A DNA stretch of 64,000 nt, taken from Psychrobacillus sp044762655. GTDB taxonomy: Bacteria; Bacillota; Bacilli; Bacillales_A; Planococcaceae. Below the pieces are notes generated by a model, which did not search any database, was not told the DNA's origin, and saw only the letters and a program-made list of their open reading frames with translations. This document shows, one piece after another, positions 8,410-16,548 of this stretch. Where the stretch lies: NCBI RefSeq assembly GCF_044762655.1, contig NZ_JBIWER010000002.1, positions 62,001-126,000 of the forward strand, given 5' to 3'. Position 1 is the stretch's first letter, and each line of letters opens with the position of its first letter. A program made the position numbers and the translations under genes.

Positions 8410-8551
8410 AGAGAGTTTCTCTTAATGAAGAAGTTCTAACAGCGACTTTTCTCCAAATCGTAGCTGATATAAGGTGTGCACACCTTAACCCCCTCAAAGT
8501 TAAGATAGTGCATGAATATGTAGGTAGCCAGTTAAATGGCTACCCTTTTTT
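8410..8551 (+). ncRNA. candidate Fur-regulated small RNA (FsrA-like)
   Basis: About 140 bases between a good promoter carrying a Fur box and a strong terminator, without a usable ORF. Inside is an 18-base perfect palindrome (8470-8487) and a C-rich block CCCCCTC (8489-8495). CTTAAC (8484-8489) can pair with GTTAAG (8499-8504), placing CCCCTCAAA in the loop. Firmicute iron-sparing RNAs such as B. subtilis FsrA carry exposed C-rich segments that pair with ribosome sites. Position, control and motif fit that role; homology to FsrA itself cannot be claimed from reading alone. Confidence 0.55.
8523..8551 (+). terminator. terminator of the candidate sRNA
   Basis: Eight-base-pair stem GGTAGCCA / TGGCTACC (8523-8530 with 8537-8544), loop GTTAAA, followed by CTTTTTT. 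No gene precedes it on this strand for over 1.5 kb, which is why a non-coding transcript is proposed. Confidence 0.85.
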
Positions 8552-8662
8552 ATGAGGATTTTTAATAAAAACCTCTATAATTTTTTAAAAAATAAACTTT
8601 ATTTTCCAATAAAATATAAACATAGGAAATTACTTGTGAACATATTCACTAAGTATTAACCG

Positions 8663-8691
8663 TTGACATGTAGTTTAAGAATAACTATAAT
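8663..8691 (+). promoter_or_regulatory. consensus sigma-A promoter for the malic enzyme
   Basis: TTGACA (8663-8668), 17 bases, TATAAT (8686-8691): perfect match in both elements. It leaves a leader of about 70 bases before the malic enzyme start. Confidence 0.85.
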
Positions 8692-8765
8692 TTTGAGAAT
8701 ATAAAGATTGTTGGATAAAAATTCAATAATCCTTATCAAAGGGGAAAATACGAAAAGGATGGTGT

Positions 8766-9968
8766 GTGAAGATGGATTTGAAATCAAGGGCGTTACGATT
8801 ACATCGTGAAAGTAAGGGAAAGATAGAAGTTGTCTTTAAGGTTCCAATGGACAGCATGGAGGATTTAAGCTTAGCCTATTCACCAGGTGTTGCAGAACCA
8901 TGTATTGAAATCCATAACAATCCATCCACTATTTATGAATATACCGCTAAAGGAAACTTAGTTGGTGTAGTAACAGACGGTACTGCCGTATTAGGCCTCG
9001 GTGATATTGGACCAGGAGCTGCCTTACCCGTCATGGAAGGAAAGGCAATTTTACTAAAAAGGTTTGCTGACGTTGATGCATTTCCGATATGTTTGGACAC
9101 AAAAAACGTTGATGAAATAGTCCAAATTGTAAAAGCATTAAGTCCAACTTTCGGTGCTATAAACCTGGAGGATATTTCTGCACCACGTTGTTTTGAAATT
9201 GAAGATCGTCTTCGCAGTGAACTGGATATTCCGGTATTTCATGATGATCAACACGGCACAGCAATTGTTGTTGGAGCAGGACTTCAAAATGCGATGAAAC
9301 TTGTAAATAAATCAAAAAATAATGTAAAAGTTGTTATTAATGGTGCTGGAGCTGCCGGAATGGCTATCTTGAGAGTTCTTCTTCAGTTAGGATACACTAA
9401 TATTATTATGTGTGATTCTACAGGAATTATTTATGAAGGACGAGAACAGGGCATGAATCCTATTAAACAATCAATTGCAAATTTAACGAATCCACTTGGT
9501 TTAACTGGTTCATTAAAAGACGCAATGGAAGGTTCAGATATATTTATTGGTGTATCCATAGCTAATTTACTCACAAAAGATTTAGTCCAATCAATGAATC
9601 CTGACTCTATAATTTTTGCACTTGCTAATCCTACTCCCGAAATTTCGTATGACCTTGCAAAAGAATTGGGCGTGAGAGTAGTAGCAACTGGTCGATCTGA
9701 CTATCCAAACCAAGTAAATAATGTATTGGCGTTTCCAGGCATTTTCAGAGGTGCCTTAGATGTGAGGGCAACAGATATTAACGAACAGATGAAGCTGGCT
9801 GCTGTTGAGGCGATTGCATCGTTAGTGAATGAAAGCGAGCTTAAAGATGACTATATCATTCCACGAGCGTTAGATGAGAGAGTTGTTCAAGTAGTAGCTG
9901 CAGCAGTAAGTGAAGCAGCAATTTCTTCGGGAGTGTCCTTACTTTATCAGCCGGTATTAGAGAGGTAA
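8766..9968 (+). CDS. NAD(P)-dependent malic enzyme (YtsJ type)
   Basis: Oxidative decarboxylation of malate to pyruvate, linking the TCA cycle with pyruvate and NADPH supply. The 400 residues follow the short bacterial form: SLAYSPGVAEPC near residue 35, GDGTAVLGLGDIGP-like block, the metal and substrate region FHDDQHGTAIV, and the Rossmann motif GAGAAG. Length is near that of B. subtilis YtsJ. GTG at 8766 lies seven bases after AAGG; the ATG at 8772 is an alternative. Driven by the consensus promoter at 8663-8691 and closed by its own terminator. Cofactor preference is not readable. Confidence 0.9.
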   Translation: MKMDLKSRALRLHRESKGKIEVVFKVPMDSMEDLSLAYSPGVAEPCIEIHNNPSTIYEYTAKGNLVGVVTDGTAVLGLGDIGPGAALPVMEGKAILLKRFADVDAFPICLDTKNVDEIVQIVKALSPTFGAINLEDISAPRCFEIEDRLRSELDIPVFHDDQHGTAIVVGAGLQNAMKLVNKSKNNVKVVINGAGAAGMAILRVLLQLGYTNIIMCDSTGIIYEGREQGMNPIKQSIANLTNPLGLTGSLKDAMEGSDIFIGVSIANLLTKDLVQSMNPDSIIFALANPTPEISYDLAKELGVRVVATGRSDYPNQVNNVLAFPGIFRGALDVRATDINEQMKLAAVEAIASLVNESELKDDYIIPRALDERVVQVVAAAVSEAAISSGVSLLYQPVLER

Positions 9969-9974
9969 AAAACC

Positions 9975-10018
9975 AAAAGAGGATTGACGGCTTATGGAGC
10001 TATCGAACCTCTTTTTTT
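9975..10018 (+). terminator. terminator after malic enzyme
   Basis: AAAAGAGG (9975-9982) pairs with CCTCTTTT (10008-10015) around a 25-base loop, inside a run of seven T. It lies just past the stop codon. Confidence 0.75.
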
Positions 10019-10095
10019 ATGTTTATGGAAATAGTTTGTACGATATATAAATTACATAAAACCTCCTACAAAATTGAGAATTGGAACAAAGACCT

Positions 10096-10147
10096 ATTCC
10101 AACTAAGCTTCTCAAAATTCCAACTAAACTACCTATTTTTTCAACTA
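10096..10147 (-). repeat. short array of 21-bp repeats, TAGTTGGAA family
   Basis: Three copies of ATTCCAACTA (reverse of TAGTTGGAAT) end at 10105, 10126 and 10147, exactly 21 bases apart; the third is a variant (TTTTCAACTA). This is the same unit and period as the longer array at 43548-43825, in the opposite orientation. The rest of the 9969-10246 gap holds only terminators and possible further degenerate units. Confidence 0.65.
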
Positions 10148-10232
10148 ACTCAAATGAGTGCACTAATTTCTGCTTTCGTCAGTTGTGCTTCAGTAAGTTT
10201 GAAGGAAAATGAACCAAAAATAATAAAAAAAT

Positions 10233-10262
10233 AGAGTACCGTGAATTTACTCACGACACTCT
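10233..10262 (-). terminator. terminator of the pepT-exporter operon
   Basis: Stem AGAGTACCGTGA / TCACGACACTCT (10233-10244 with 10251-10262), one internal mismatch. On the minus strand it is followed by seven T. It overlaps the last codons of the exporter gene. Confidence 0.75.
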
Positions 10263-11221
10263 ACATTATTACTGCACTTAGTTAAAGCTTTAGTATTTAA
10301 TATTTTCGTATAGTAACTATGCAAGAACATACCTAGAATAATAATTCCAAGTCCGATAAGTGCAATCGGTGCTGGTAGAGGCACATGCAGTAAAAACATT
10401 TCGCCAATAATAACGAAAATGATTTCGGTAGACTGTGTTGCTTCTACAGCTGCCAATTTCCCTTGATGATCTCGAACTCGGTCCGTTGCCATGAAGAATA
10501 ATATAGTAGCTATAACTCCCGAACTGACAGCTACAATAAAGGATTGAAATACTTGATCCGAAGATGGTAAGCCTACAGTAAAAACCGCATAAATCCCCAA
10601 TAAAATCCAAGCGGGCATAGAAGCAACAGTCATACCTAAAACACGTTGAAATGTATCCAAACGTCCATTTAAATGTCCCATCATTTTACGATTCCCTAAG
10701 GGATAGGCAAAAGCTGCTACTATCACAGGTAAAATACCTAAAAAGATCATTCGCCAATTGACTGAATCCGTATTTGGAATTTGTATAAGAATGATTCCTA
10801 TTAATATCAGGAGAGAAATAAATAATGAGACAATAGGGATTTTTTGTTTAATGATTTTATTATCCACTTTTATCATAAATAAGGGTGCAAGTAGAACCCC
10901 AGCGACAATCGTGAACTGCCACATTCCTGATATTAGCCAACCAGGTCCATAAGCTGCTGCAAAAGTGAGTGGTGCGTAAAATAATACAAAACCTACGAAG
11001 CTCCATAGTAACCAGGCTGCTGGTGCAGATTTTATTTCTTTAAAAGTAGCAGATAAACCTTTTCGATAATAAACAATGATGAATAAAAAAGGCAGCATGA
11101 AAAAATATCGAAGGGAGGAGCTCCAAATCCAGCTTCCTCCCGATATTTCCATAGAACGATTAAGTATAAAGGTAACAGCAAAAAACAAAGAGGCTAAAAC
11201 ACCTAGTAATATTTCACGCAT
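10247..11221 (-). CDS. EmrE-type multidrug exporter (DMT superfamily)
   Basis: A 324-residue, ten-helix membrane protein of the family annotated as putative multidrug resistance efflux transporter. It begins with the DMT pattern (LGVLASLFFAVTFILNRSM) and carries SGVIATILFFMATDRVRD and LAAVEATQSTEIIFVIIGEM in the second half, typical of this family. The substrate is unknown. It is 13 bp downstream of pepT and likely on the same transcript, perhaps for export or exchange of small amino compounds, which is only inference. Confidence 0.75.
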   Translation of the reverse strand: MREILLGVLASLFFAVTFILNRSMEISGGSWIWSSSLRYFFMLPFLFIIVYYRKGLSATFKEIKSAPAAWLLWSFVGFVLFYAPLTFAAAYGPGWLISGMWQFTIVAGVLLAPLFMIKVDNKIIKQKIPIVSLFISLLILIGIILIQIPNTDSVNWRMIFLGILPVIVAAFAYPLGNRKMMGHLNGRLDTFQRVLGMTVASMPAWILLGIYAVFTVGLPSSDQVFQSFIVAVSSGVIATILFFMATDRVRDHQGKLAAVEATQSTEIIFVIIGEMFLLHVPLPAPIALIGLGIIILGMFLHSYYTKILNTKALTKCSNNVECRE

Positions 11222-11233
11222 ATCTGCACCAAC

Positions 11234-12460
11234 TTATGCTTGTTTTTCAAACGATTGAATGATCCCTTTTACAACTTCCGTTGATTTCTCCATTACATCT
11301 ACAGAGATAAACTCATATTTTCCATGATAGTTTTCTCCACCAGTGAAGACGTTAGGTGTTGGCATTCCCATATAAGAAAGTTGAGAGCCATCTGTTCCTC
11401 CACGTACTGGAATAATAAGTGGTTCAATGTCTAATGCAATCATCACATCTTTTGCTGCATTTACAATTTCCATAACGGGAGAAATTTTTTCACCCATATT
11501 GTAGTATTGATCGTTTAACTCAACAGAAATAGCATTTTCTCCGTATTCTGCTTTTATTTTCTCAGCTGTATCAAGGAATAATTGTTTTTTAGCTTCGAAT
11601 TTTTCACGGTCATGGTCACGAATAATATAGCTAAGCTCTGTTTTTTCAGTATCTCCAGTAATATTCATCAGATGAATAAATCCTTCATAACCATCTGTCT
11701 TTTCAGGGACAGCATCTGTTGGCATATGAGATTGGAATTTCGTAGCCATCGTAATGGAGTTCACCATTTTGTCTTTGGCAGAACCTGGGTGTACACTTTT
11801 CCCGTTTGTGATAACTTTGGCACCAGCTGCGTTAAAGCTTTCAAATTGTAATTCTCCTAATGGACCACCATCCATCGTATAGGCGAATTTTGCACCGAAT
11901 TTCTCTACATCAAATTTATGCGGACCACGTCCGATTTCTTCATCCGGTGTGAAAGCAACTCGAATTTTACCGTGCTTTACTTCTGGATGCTGGATGAAAT
12001 ATTCCATTGCAGTCATGATAATGGCAATTCCAGCTTTATCATCAGCACCTAGAAGCGTAGTGCCATCTGTAGTTAAAAGAGTGTGGCCAACATAATTTTT
12101 TAATTCTGGGAAGTCTTGAACAGTCATGATTGTGTTTTCATTTAACGTAATATCTAGTCCATCATAGCTTTCGATTCGCTGTGGGTTTACATTTTTCCCT
12201 GTATAATCTGTAGCTGTGTCAACATGAGCTAAGAAGCCGATTGTTTGAATTTCTTTATCTGTGTTAGCAGGTAAAGTGGCAAAAAGGTATCCATTTTCAT
12301 CTAATGTAATTTCCTCTAAACCAACAGTAGCCAATTCTTTTTGAAGCTCATGAAGTAAATCCCATTGTCCTTCAGTAGAAGGGCAAGTTGTACTTGAAGC
12401 GTCTGATTGTGTATCTATTTTTGCGTAGCGAACTAAACGTTCGATTAAAGTTTCTTTCAT
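11234..12460 (-). CDS. pepT: peptidase T (tripeptide aminopeptidase)
   Basis: Cytoplasmic zinc exopeptidase of the M20 family that removes the N-terminal residue of tripeptides. All family landmarks are visible in the 408 residues: GFLAHVDTA (metal ligand His79, catalytic Asp81), GADDKAGIA (bridging Asp), PDEEIGRG (catalytic Glu pair), YTMDGGP, and GENYHG with the last His ligand. Normal length. AAGGAGA precedes the ATG. First gene of a probable operon with the EmrE-type exporter. Confidence 0.93.
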   Translation of the reverse strand: MKETLIERLVRYAKIDTQSDASSTTCPSTEGQWDLLHELQKELATVGLEEITLDENGYLFATLPANTDKEIQTIGFLAHVDTATDYTGKNVNPQRIESYDGLDITLNENTIMTVQDFPELKNYVGHTLLTTDGTTLLGADDKAGIAIIMTAMEYFIQHPEVKHGKIRVAFTPDEEIGRGPHKFDVEKFGAKFAYTMDGGPLGELQFESFNAAGAKVITNGKSVHPGSAKDKMVNSITMATKFQSHMPTDAVPEKTDGYEGFIHLMNITGDTEKTELSYIIRDHDREKFEAKKQLFLDTAEKIKAEYGENAISVELNDQYYNMGEKISPVMEIVNAAKDVMIALDIEPLIIPVRGGTDGSQLSYMGMPTPNVFTGGENYHGKYEFISVDVMEKSTEVVKGIIQSFEKQA

Positions 12461-12497
12461 GAGATAAAATCTCCTTTCGATTTTGCAAAGCTATTTC

Positions 12498-13145
12498 CTA
12501 TTTTATCAGATTCTTTCGACTTACGGAATATCGAATACTAAGTGCGAACATAAATTGTGCCCCGTAATAGGAAATCATAATCAGGGCACCCGAGAAAGGA
12601 ACTTCAACTATAAACTTATTAATAGCCAGTATGGAATCCGAGAAGATAAATAAAATAGCGCCGAAGATGGCAAACTTATTAGCAGTTTGAAATGCGTTCC
12701 AACCCATCGTCAAAATAACTCCAATATACAAAATAACTGCACAAGCTAACACTATATCACCTTGAGACCAAAGGGTTCCTGCTAGCCAAATAACCATCGC
12801 TAGTCCATATGCTAATAACAATACGATCACCCACTTAGGAAGTGACATATGCTTGATTTGTTTAAAAGCAAAGATATACCAAATATGCCCGATTAAAAAT
12901 GTAATAAGTCCGACAATAAACCAATAAATCAATCCATCAGCGAGCATACAAATAGTAAGACCTATTAAAATAAGTGTCTTGTATTTTTTTGACTCTCCGA
13001 CAGGCTGTAGAAATGCAAATAATATAATGAGTAGCATCGGTATAAGCTTAAAAACAATCTTTGTTGAAACAGGATCAGTTGGAATGAAGAAAATATAAAT
13101 AATGCCCATAGCCGCGATTAAAACCCCAATAATTTTGCTCCACAT
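12498..13145 (-). CDS. YhhN-family lysoplasmalogenase-like membrane protein
   Basis: A 215-residue protein with about eight transmembrane helices. The pattern matches the YhhN/TMEM86 family: CMLADGLIYW and FLIGHIWYIFAF in the first half, FAIFGAILFIFSDSILAINKF and YYGAQFMFALS at the end. Characterised members hydrolyse the vinyl-ether bond of lysoplasmalogens; whether this bacterium has such lipids is unknown, so the activity is only family-based. The gene stands alone, 37 bp upstream of pepT in the same direction. Confidence 0.75.
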   Translation of the reverse strand: MWSKIIGVLIAAMGIIYIFFIPTDPVSTKIVFKLIPMLLIILFAFLQPVGESKKYKTLILIGLTICMLADGLIYWFIVGLITFLIGHIWYIFAFKQIKHMSLPKWVIVLLLAYGLAMVIWLAGTLWSQGDIVLACAVILYIGVILTMGWNAFQTANKFAIFGAILFIFSDSILAINKFIVEVPFSGALIMISYYGAQFMFALSIRYSVSRKNLIK

Positions 13146-13247
13146 AAAATAAACACTTCCTTTCCTTTAAATTCGTCGCAAGAGGAGAAACTCCTGCCTT
13201 ATTGTATGCAAATTTAAATAAGGAAAATAACAGATTCAATTAACAAG

Positions 13248-13288
13248 AAACAACCAGTCGGCGATTAAGTAAAGGCAACTGGTTGTTT
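13248..13288 (-). terminator. stem-loop after the SDR gene
   Basis: Eleven-base-pair inverted repeat AAACAACCAGT / ACTGGTTGTTT separated by 19 bases, located about 38 bases past the SDR stop on the minus strand. The T run is weak on both sides. The rest of the 13146-13325 gap shows nothing else. Confidence 0.55.
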
Positions 13289-13325
13289 TAAATTGTTCTG
13301 TATAGTTTTTACTTGAGATTTAAAC

Positions 13326-14084
13326 TTAGTAAGCAGTCCAACCAGCATCAGCGGCAATTACCTGCCCATTGACGAAGCTAGACTCGTCAGAGCCTAAGAA
13401 TACTGCAAGTTGTGCAATTTCTTCGGGTTGACCAACACGTGGCATTGTTCCACTACCAGTTTGCTGACGCCCCATCCCGAATTCGGAAAGGCTAGTCATA
13501 GAAGACTGAATATTTGTAGCAACGCCACCTGGTGCGATACCGTTACAACGGATACTCGAGTTTGCATACATATAAGCTGTATTTTTAGTTAAGCCTGTAA
13601 CAGCGTGTTTAGACGCAGTATACGCTGCACCAGCACGAGCACCACGTAACCCTCCTGCAGAGATGTTGTTCACGATTACTCCATGTCCTTGTTCTAAGAA
13701 AATATTAGTGGCAATACGCATTGCACGCATAACACCAGTCGTATTCACTGCGAATACTCGATCCCATTTTTCATCGGAAATTTCCCCAACAGGCTCCATT
13801 CCATCCATGATTCCAGCATTATTTACTAAAATATCTAATTTACCGAATGCATCTTTTGTTTCAGCGAATAAGTTTTCTAAATCAGCAAGTTCTGCCACAT
13901 TTGTACGGTTAGCAATTGCTTCACCGCCAGCTGCTTTAATAGCTGCAGCTACAGTTTCTGCACCTTCTAAATTGTAGTCGGAAACAACGACCTTCGCACC
14001 TTGTTTTGCATAAGCTTCTGCAATAGCTTTGCCCATACCTGAAGCTGCACCTGTAACGATAGCTACTTTGTCTTGTAATCTCAT
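13326..14084 (-). CDS. short-chain dehydrogenase/reductase (SDR)
   Basis: NAD(P)-dependent oxidoreductase of the classical SDR type, 252 residues. Cofactor motif TGAASGMG (residues 11-18), NNAG (about 89), catalytic Ser (ISAGG) and the YTASK motif, then the PGGV block. C-terminal region (PRVGQPEEIAQLAVFLGSDESSFVNGQ) is typical of 3-oxoacyl-ACP or glucose dehydrogenase-like members; the substrate is open. Upstream in-frame codons exist to 14123, but AAGGAGG at correct spacing points to the ATG at 14084. Divergent from a TetR gene, which probably regulates it. A paralogue lies at 58821-59558. Confidence 0.88.
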   Translation of the reverse strand: MRLQDKVAIVTGAASGMGKAIAEAYAKQGAKVVVSDYNLEGAETVAAAIKAAGGEAIANRTNVAELADLENLFAETKDAFGKLDILVNNAGIMDGMEPVGEISDEKWDRVFAVNTTGVMRAMRIATNIFLEQGHGVIVNNISAGGLRGARAGAAYTASKHAVTGLTKNTAYMYANSSIRCNGIAPGGVATNIQSSMTSLSEFGMGRQQTGSGTMPRVGQPEEIAQLAVFLGSDESSFVNGQVIAADAGWTAY

Positions 14085-14115
14085 TATCATTTCCTCCTTA
14101 TTTTTTATCATACAG

Positions 14116-14183
14116 TTGTACAATAACAGTATAATTTATAATGTAAACGCATTCAATCAACAGTTTTCACAATTATTGTATAA
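14116..14183. promoter_or_regulatory. SDR/tetR intergenic operator candidates
   Basis: TTGTACAATAA (14116-14126) and TTATTGTATAA (14173-14183) are inverted copies of each other with one mismatch, one near each divergent gene. They are good candidates for half-sites of the TetR-type regulator encoded at 14230. Between them is the cre-like site. Confidence 0.45.
14141..14156. promoter_or_regulatory. cre site (CcpA) candidate
   Basis: ATGTAAACGCATTCAA fits every defined position of the catabolite-responsive element consensus WTGNAANCGNWNNCAW. It lies between the SDR and tetR genes, so carbon catabolite control of either is plausible. Confidence 0.6.
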
Positions 14184-14229
14184 TATTAAACAGATAATGA
14201 TATATGTGTTCGATAAAGGAGAGATATTT

Positions 14230-14802
14230 TTGAAAGCAAATGATTTAAGAGTCGTAAAGACAAAGAAAGCTATCTATCAAGCCTTAACTCATTTATTGAA
14301 AGATAAGCTTTTAACAGACATCAAAGTATCTGAGCTATGTCGAGAAGCAAGTATAAATAGAGGAACTTTTTACTTTCACTATGAAGAAGTTGGTGATGTT
14401 TTTAAGGAGTTTTTTGAAGAGGTAATTAGAGATTTACAAGAATCGTATAAAGAACCTTATAAGCATATTTCTGCAGTCCAATTAAAAAATTCAGCTTATA
14501 AAAATTTAGATCCAAAAACGGTTCGTATTTTTCATCATGTCAAGAAGTTTGAAGATTTCTATCGCATTATTTTATCAGATAATGTATCGACAGCTTACTA
14601 TTACATGTTCTTTGATGCAATTCGCACTAATTTTATAGAGGATAGTAAAATTGGGATATACGACGAATCAAAAAAATTTGTCTATTCCTATATGACCAAT
14701 GCTATTATAGGGCTAATTATTGAATGGCATAGAAATAATTTTGACGAGTCCGTTGATGACATGAATATTCATTTAGTCGAAACATTGAATGTTTTAAAGT
14801 GA
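14230..14802 (+). CDS. TetR/AcrR-family transcriptional regulator
   Basis: A 190-residue repressor-type protein. The N-terminal helix-turn-helix is clear: residues about 10-55 with TKKAIYQALTHLL, IKVSELCREASINRGTFYFHY. The C-terminal ligand domain is divergent and helical, similar to TetR members that start with an AcrR-like HTH and lack a defined ligand family. The open frame goes back to 14029, but that part overlaps the SDR gene on the other strand; TTG at 14230 lies seven bases after AAAGGAGA and is the likely start. It probably controls the divergent SDR and itself. Confidence 0.82.
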   Translation: MKANDLRVVKTKKAIYQALTHLLKDKLLTDIKVSELCREASINRGTFYFHYEEVGDVFKEFFEEVIRDLQESYKEPYKHISAVQLKNSAYKNLDPKTVRIFHHVKKFEDFYRIILSDNVSTAYYYMFFDAIRTNFIEDSKIGIYDESKKFVYSYMTNAIIGLIIEWHRNNFDESVDDMNIHLVETLNVLK

Positions 14803-14855
14803 AGTTAGAAAATAGGGTCATAGAAAAATAGCATAAATTAGTTGGAGGTATTAAT

Positions 14856-15230
14856 TTGTCGTTAAAAGTAGGAGATATTATTACATTTGAACGGACTTTC
14901 GGAATAAAGGATGTTGAATTATTTACAAAGGTTTCAGGTGATGAGGGGATACATCACCTAACTCCGGATGAGCAGGGAAGACTTGTAGTTCAAGGATTAC
15001 TAACGGCAACTCTACCAACAAAAGTAGGTGGAGACCATAACGTGCTAGCTCGTACCATGAATTTTGAATTTATAAGACCAGTATTTACTGGTGATTCAAT
15101 CATTTGTGAGGTAACAATCGAGCAATTCGAAAAGCAGGATAATAGAACACGTATTACTGCCTCTTTTAAATGTATTAATCAACATGAAAAGGAAGTATTA
15201 AGAGGGAATTTTGCTGGAGTAATTTTATAA
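14856..15230 (+). CDS. MaoC-like (R)-hydratase, hot-dog fold
   Basis: A 124-residue single hot-dog domain of the MaoC/(R)-enoyl-CoA hydratase type. The N-terminal half has the family pattern FTKVSGDEGIHHL, where the Asp and His of the hydratase-2 motif are present although the usual N-P before the His is replaced. Likely hydrates an enoyl-CoA or related thioester. It starts with TTG after GGAGG and follows the TetR gene by 53 bp; together with the divergent SDR it suggests a small acyl-CoA or ketone pathway. Confidence 0.7.
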   Translation: MSLKVGDIITFERTFGIKDVELFTKVSGDEGIHHLTPDEQGRLVVQGLLTATLPTKVGGDHNVLARTMNFEFIRPVFTGDSIICEVTIEQFEKQDNRTRITASFKCINQHEKEVLRGNFAGVIL

Positions 15231-15289
15231 GCAATACCCTGTAGGGTGAACCTATATTTTAACTGGGTAAAAATACGGATATTAGAAGT

Positions 15290-15326
15290 GTACAAAAAAA
15301 CTCACCCCTTAGGATGAGTTTTTTTG
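15290..15326. terminator. bidirectional terminator
   Basis: AAAAAAACTCACCCC / GGATGAGTTTTTTT stem with CTTA loop, flanked by A and T runs on both sides. Serves the MaoC-like gene and, on the other strand, the FMN reductase gene. Confidence 0.85.
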
Positions 15327-15346
15327 ATCTTGCACTGCCCATATAG

Positions 15347-15949
15347 TTACTTGCGTACAGTTTTTAAAGCAGTTGTCCAAGGAATAACTTGGTCTAGCAT
15401 TTGGTTTACTGAATCTGCTTGAACTGCAGCTGGTTTGAAGTCTGTACCATTTTCGAAATCTGTGAATAATGATAGTGCAGGATGTACACGTACATGCGCT
15501 ACTAATAATTCACTTAAAATACCACGTAAATGTTCTGTTGCACGAGCTCCACCTACTGAACCGTAAGATACGATACCTGCAGCTTTGTTGTTCCACTCGT
15601 CACGTAAGTAATCTAAAGCATTTTTAAGTGCACCTGTAATAGAGTGGTTGTATTCTTGAACGATGAATACGAATCCGTCTTGTTTCGCAATGATTTCTGA
15701 CCATGCTGCTGCACCTGATGCATCGCCGCCTGCTTCACCTAAAAGTGGTAATTTGAAATCTGCAATGTCGATAATTTCATATTCTGCGTCTCCACGCTTG
15801 TCCGCTAGTTCTTTTACCCATGCTCCAACTTGTGGACTAACGCGTCCTTCACGTGTTGAACCTAAAACAATACCAATTTTCATCATGTCATTTCCTCCTG
15901 TTTGTTCTTCATTTGAATTTTGTCCGAATAATTTTTGCAAAAAGCTCAT
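15347..15949 (-). CDS. NADPH-dependent FMN reductase (flavodoxin-like)
   Basis: Flavin oxidoreductase of the NADPH-dependent FMN reductase fold: IGIVLGSTREGR phosphate-binding loop, then VQEYNHSITGALKNALDYL, the family signature. Reduces FMN, quinones or azo compounds. Two starts are possible: ATG at 15949 with GAGG upstream (200 residues, with a 21-residue leader) and ATG at 15886 with a better AGGAGG (179 residues, flavodoxin fold from residue 1). It is 17 bp downstream of a doxX gene, an arrangement seen in quinone and electrophile stress loci. Confidence 0.85.
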   Translation of the reverse strand: MSFLQKLFGQNSNEEQTGGNDMMKIGIVLGSTREGRVSPQVGAWVKELADKRGDAEYEIIDIADFKLPLLGEAGGDASGAAAWSEIIAKQDGFVFIVQEYNHSITGALKNALDYLRDEWNNKAAGIVSYGSVGGARATEHLRGILSELLVAHVRVHPALSLFTDFENGTDFKPAAVQADSVNQMLDQVIPWTTALKTVRK

Positions 15950-15966
15950 GTTTATACCTCAAATCA

Positions 15967-16368
15967 TTATCTATTTTTTTGTGACAGTTTTTCATCGAGT
16001 GATAAATTAATCGGGTTAGCTAAGACAAAATAAACACCGATTGCTAAAAAGACTAATTCTAGTTCGTATCCAGCTGAAACACCATCGCCTAATAATCCTA
16101 ATGATAATTTCGCTGAGAAAATTGCTCCTAGCATTATTACCGCAAATAGAGCACCAATTACTCGTGTTCCAAGCCCAATTATTAATAATAAACCACCAAC
16201 TAATTCAATAATTGCAATTGCGTATGCTAAAGCTCCTGGTAAACCCAGTGAATCAAAATATCCAACTGTATTTGAAATACCTCCTTGGAATTTTGCTATG
16301 CCATGCATTAAGAACGTAAATCCAAACACGACACGTAAAATAAGTGTTGCAAGTTGTTGCTTTTTCAT
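15967..16368 (-). CDS. DoxX-family membrane protein
   Basis: A 133-residue protein with four predicted helices: LILRVVFGFTFLMHGIAKFQGG is the characteristic DoxX start, followed by LAYAIAIIELVGGLLLIIGL. Bacterial DoxX proteins (for example MhqP and CatD in B. subtilis) belong to redox and thiol stress responses. Operon with the FMN reductase gene. Confidence 0.85.
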   Translation of the reverse strand: MKKQQLATLILRVVFGFTFLMHGIAKFQGGISNTVGYFDSLGLPGALAYAIAIIELVGGLLLIIGLGTRVIGALFAVIMLGAIFSAKLSLGLLGDGVSAGYELELVFLAIGVYFVLANPINLSLDEKLSQKNR

Positions 16369-16389
16369 AATTATAAATCCTCCAAATAA

Positions 16390-16404
16390 GTTACTTAACG
16401 TAAC
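16390..16404. promoter_or_regulatory. palindrome upstream of doxX, operator candidate
   Basis: GTTAC-TTAAC-GTAAC, a 5-5-5 inverted repeat, adjacent to a second palindrome ACTATAATATAGT (16407-16419) that contains a possible -10. Located 22 bases before the doxX start; a HxlR- or MarR-type quinone-sensing repressor would be expected at such a locus, but none is encoded nearby. The rest of 16369-16580 shows only the RDD terminator. Confidence 0.45.
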
Positions 16405-16548
16405 CTACTATAATATAGTTATTACCTAAATACAATACATTTGCTTACAAAAAGTAATTTAAACAGAAAAAAAATGATTTTCTGCATATTTACCAGAAAA
16501 TGCTCGATTGAAGAAAGCTATAGAAATGTGAGGAATATCAAAGAAAAA

